Of a DNA stretch of 37,404 nt, positions 35,161-37,404 are shown piece by piece. Every line of letters starts with the position of its first letter. Positions within the stretch are counted from its first letter, which is position 1. Origin of the DNA: Acidobacteriota bacterium (GTDB lineage Bacteria; Acidobacteriota; Blastocatellia; Pyrinomonadales; Pyrinomonadaceae); contig JAOAPX010000007.1 of assembly GCA_025463125.1 (NCBI GenBank), positions 1-37,404 of the forward strand, in the 5' to 3' direction. The notes beneath the pieces are model-generated. The model was not told the DNA's origin. It ran no database searches and was given only the letters and a program-made list of their open reading frames with translations. Position numbers and translations under genes: made by a program.

Positions 35161-36063
35161 ATGAAAATAAAATTGGCATCGGCAAAAACAAAATCCTTTT
35201 TCGCGGTTCTAATTTTTTTGATCACGGCTAATTTCGCCTTTTCACAAAACGGCGAGCCGTTTTCCATCAATACTTCGCCTCTTCCGGCACCGACCGGTTA
35301 TATTAACGATTACGCGGGCGTCATCGATGCGGCGACAAAGCAGCAGCTCGAACAGCGTCTCGAAACATTTAAAAACAGTTACAATCCGCCGATCGAACTC
35401 GCCGTCGCCGTTGTCAGAACGACGGGCGAACGCCCGATCTTCGATTATTCTCTGGCGGTCGCGCGCGGCTGGAAAATCGGCGCTGAAGCCGACGATAATC
35501 CGAGCGCGCTGCTTTTTATAGCCATCGACGACCGCAAATATTTCACGCAGGTCAGCAAAGATTTGGAAGACGAGCTGCCGGACGGCTTGGTCGGGCAGCT
35601 GCAAAGACAATATCTGGTTCCCGCTCTCCGCCAGCAAAATTACAGCAAAGGCGTCGCAGACACGATCGAAGCGTATATTCGAACAATCGAAGCGAGACAA
35701 AGCGGAGTTCCGGCAGCTTCGCCCGCGGGTGAAGAAATCAGCGGCGGGCAGGAAAAAGGCGGTAAATCTTCGCCTTGCAACATCGTGCTGTGTCTGATTA
35801 TTTTATTTGTATTGATGCTGATAATTTTCAGCCGTTCGGGCAAAGGCGGCGGGCGCGGCGGACGAGGCGGTTTCGGCGGCGGCGGTTTCGGCGGCGGCGC
35901 AGGCGCGCTGCCCTGGATCATCGGCTCGATTCTCGCTAATTCCGGCAGCAGTTCCGGTTCTTCGGGCGGATTCGGCGGAAGCTCGGGCGGCGGCGGAAGC
36001 AGCTGGGGCGGATTCGGCGGCGGCGGCGATTTCGGCGGCGGCGGCGCGGGCGGAGACTGGTAA
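35161..36063 (+). CDS. TPM-domain secreted/membrane protein (YgcG family) with Gly-rich tail
   Basis: 300 residues from ATG 35161. The start was chosen because MKIKLASAKTKSFFAVLIFL gives a clean signal peptide ending at AFS/Q; a TTG six codons upstream is possible. The TPM domain (about 47-180) starts YINDYAGVID and contains ARGWKIG and NPSALLFIAID. A membrane helix (about 206-224) is followed by a 70-residue tail of Gly with Phe, Ser and Arg. This tail is typical of YgcG-like proteins. Family members are often next to LemA genes; here a LemA gene follows after one intervening gene. Function is not settled. Confidence 0.9.
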   Translation: MKIKLASAKTKSFFAVLIFLITANFAFSQNGEPFSINTSPLPAPTGYINDYAGVIDAATKQQLEQRLETFKNSYNPPIELAVAVVRTTGERPIFDYSLAVARGWKIGAEADDNPSALLFIAIDDRKYFTQVSKDLEDELPDGLVGQLQRQYLVPALRQQNYSKGVADTIEAYIRTIEARQSGVPAASPAGEEISGGQEKGGKSSPCNIVLCLIILFVLMLIIFSRSGKGGGRGGRGGFGGGGFGGGAGALPWIIGSILANSGSSSGSSGGFGGSSGGGGSSWGGFGGGGDFGGGGAGGDW

Positions 36064-36111
36064 AAACACAATCGGACTAAAGACATTTACCGTTTATCAG
36101 GTTTGTTTTTA

Positions 36112-36139
36112 ATGATAAATGATGAATGATAAATGAATA
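36112..36139 (+). repeat. ATGATAA-type heptamers running into a start codon
   Basis: ATGATAA (36112-36118), ATGATGA (36119-36125), ATGATAA (36126-36132) and ATGAATA (36133-36139) are four in-phase heptamers. The last supplies the start codon of the nucleotidyltransferase-like gene. Confidence 0.75.
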
Positions 36140-36858
36140 TGAACAATCAATTTGCAGGTTTGATAGACGATTTGCGGTCGACACACGGCAAAAATTTAGC
36201 TTCCGTGATTTTATACGGATCTGCCGCGACCGAAGAATTTGTCCAAGACCGTACGGATTATAATTTATTAATCGCGCTGCACGAAATAACGCCGAAAGAG
36301 CTGAGAAACGCGCAGGCGCCGATGCGCGAATGGACGCGGCTCGGGCACCCGATTCCCGTCTATTTTACCGTTGAAGAGCTGAAAACGGCGGCGGACGTTT
36401 TCCCGATCGAATTTCATCAAATGGAACGCGCACGCAAAGTATTGTACGGAACCGACGTTTTGGCGAACATCGATATTTCAGATGAATATCTGCGTCATCA
36501 AACCGAATACGAACTGCGCAGTAAATTGATTTTGCTGCGCCGTCATTACATTCCGGTTTCGACTTCGGTGCCGGGTTTGCTGAATTTGATGTCGGAAAGT
36601 CTTTCGAGTTTCGCGTCGCTGTTTCGAGCCGCGCTTTTGCTGAAAGGCATCGAACCGCCGGCAGGCAAACGCCAGATTCTGGCTTTAACGGCGCAGCATT
36701 TGAATGTGAGCGGCGCGACGTTTGAAAAGGTTTTTAACATTCGTGAAAATAATTACGCGCGCTCGCTCGACGAAGTATCGGCTAACGAGCTTTTCAGCGA
36801 TTATATGCGCGATATTGAAAGAGTTATCGCGGCAGTGGATAATTTGGAGACATCGTAA
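36133..36858 (+). CDS. Nucleotidyltransferase-like protein with substituted catalytic Asp
   Basis: 241 residues. Residues about 5-50 resemble the minimal polymerase-beta-type nucleotidyltransferase fold: VILYGSA (25-31), then DRTDYNLLIAL (39-49). The usual D-x-D metal pair is here Asp42-Tyr-Asn44, so the second Asp is lost. The C-terminal half (about 115-235) is helical, with a KLILLRRHYIP stretch, and may be a HEPN-like or substrate-binding domain. No specific function is recognised. It lies 69 bases after the TPM gene and about 100 bases before lemA on the same strand. ATG 36133 is preceded by heptamer repeats and no Shine-Dalgarno sequence; ATG 36139 is an alternative. Confidence 0.7.
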   Translation: MNMNNQFAGLIDDLRSTHGKNLASVILYGSAATEEFVQDRTDYNLLIALHEITPKELRNAQAPMREWTRLGHPIPVYFTVEELKTAADVFPIEFHQMERARKVLYGTDVLANIDISDEYLRHQTEYELRSKLILLRRHYIPVSTSVPGLLNLMSESLSSFASLFRAALLLKGIEPPAGKRQILALTAQHLNVSGATFEKVFNIRENNYARSLDEVSANELFSDYMRDIERVIAAVDNLETS

Positions 36859-36861
36859 ATT

Positions 36862-36939
36862 GTAATTGTTAATGGTTAATCGTTGATTCCTACTTAAAAG
36901 GCACGATTAACAATTAACGATTAACAGCTAACAATTAAC
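36862..36939. repeat. Imperfect 26-base inverted repeat upstream of lemA
   Basis: The arm at 36862-36887 pairs with 36913-36939, with exact cores TAATTGTTA and GTTAATCGTT. Both arms are built of GTTAAT/ATTAAC words. It fills the gap between the nucleotidyltransferase-like gene and lemA and may act as a terminator or as an mRNA-processing site. Confidence 0.7.
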
Positions 36940-36959
36940 TATTTATGAGGAGCAACACA

Positions 36960-37404
36960 ATGAAGAGATTTATTTTATTGACAGTTACATTAATTGCCGC
37001 TTTCGGATTAAGCGGTTGCAGTTACAACGAATTGACTGGACAACAACAGGGAGTTAGAGGAAAATGGGCAAACGTCGAAAGCGCTCTGCAGCGCCGATCC
37101 GATTTGATTCCGAATCTCATTAAAGCCGCACAAATGTCCGGTATTCAGGAGCAGGAAGTATTTGGACAGATCGCTGACGCGCGCTCACGACTCTTAAACG
37201 CAACGGAGGCGGCTCCGCAGGGAGAGGACGGCGATAAAACGCCTGAACAAAGACAAGCGATTATCGAAGCTAATAACAGTTTCGGCGGAACGATCGGCAG
37301 GCTTTTAAGCTTGCAGGAAAGCTACCCGCAACTGCGTTCGAACGAAGCTTTTATGAACGTTCAAAACGAGCTTTCCGGTACGGAAAACCGTATTAACGTC
37401 GCGC
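36960..37404 (+). CDS. lemA: LemA-family lipoprotein, 3' end outside window
   Basis: The first 148 codons are present. GAGGAG (36947-36952) sits seven bases before ATG 36960. The signal peptide ends in the lipobox LSGC (Cys20), so the mature protein should be lipid-anchored. KWANVESALQRRSDLIPNLI (39-58) and VFGQIADARSRL (69-80) are the LemA helix pattern. LemA proteins form a helical domain of uncertain function and are often paired with TPM proteins, as here. The C-terminus lies beyond the window. Confidence 0.92.
   Translation, partial: MKRFILLTVTLIAAFGLSGCSYNELTGQQQGVRGKWANVESALQRRSDLIPNLIKAAQMSGIQEQEVFGQIADARSRLLNATEAAPQGEDGDKTPEQRQAIIEANNSFGGTIGRLLSLQESYPQLRSNEAFMNVQNELSGTENRINVA

Noticed and set aside
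35640-36086. Proline-rich minus-strand frame opposite the TPM gene
   Set aside because: The prolines are the reverse complement of the Gly-rich tail; no start signal.
1-37404. tRNA or rRNA genes
   Set aside because: The spacers were read for cloverleaf arms and rRNA strings; none was found, and most spacers are too short or too AT-rich.

Overview
The window reads as chromosomal DNA from a Gram-negative bacterium of roughly 45-50% GC. An Acidobacteriota genome (Blastocatellia-like) fits best. The grounds are a division/cell-wall cluster of 12 genes, an NtrY/NtrX-type pair, a large secreted protein with ice-binding-like and 'ICK' repeat regions, and a response regulator with a long acidic linker. 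That placement is inference from gene content; no rRNA or tRNA gene is visible to confirm it.

Layout. (1) 1-2333, minus: the 5' 777 codons of a large secreted repeat protein with an N-terminal DUF3494-type ice-binding domain. (2) 2334-3586: a 1.25-kb AT-rich gene-free region between divergent genes, with hairpins and repeats. (3) 3587-4606, plus: an SDR oxidoreductase, then a strong bidirectional terminator. (4) 4718-8385, minus: a sigma-54 activator and an NtrY-like kinase, divergent from a CPBP-family membrane protease (8477-9433) and a RecQ helicase (9606-11321). (5) 11451-15153, minus: valS then nadC. (6) 15323-33826, minus, in transcription order: rsmH, ftsL, ftsI, murF, mraY, murD, ftsW, murG, murC, ftsQ, ftsA, ftsZ, an Hfq/Sm-like gene, pdxA, a stand-alone receiver protein and a long response regulator. 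(7) 34279-37404, plus: a ZIP metal transporter, a TPM-domain protein, a degenerate nucleotidyltransferase-like gene and the start of a LemA lipoprotein.

The central cluster is one co-directional run. It makes lipid-linked peptidoglycan precursor (MurF, MraY, MurD, MurG, MurC) and builds the divisome (FtsL, FtsI, FtsW, FtsQ, FtsA, FtsZ). mraZ, murE, murB and ddl are absent from their usual slots. A good sigma-70-like promoter lies about 280 bases before rsmH.

The most unusual features are these. Tandem 7- and 14-base words fill many gaps and supply start or stop codons of adjoining genes. FtsL and FtsI carry lysine-rich periplasmic tails sharing a nearly identical nine-residue string. An Sm/Hfq-like gene follows ftsZ. 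A nucleotidyltransferase-like gene with a substituted catalytic Asp sits between the TPM and LemA genes. The ice-binding-type protein has a leader rich in hairpins. I found no CRISPR array, prophage, insertion sequence or complete unfamiliar multigene defence system.
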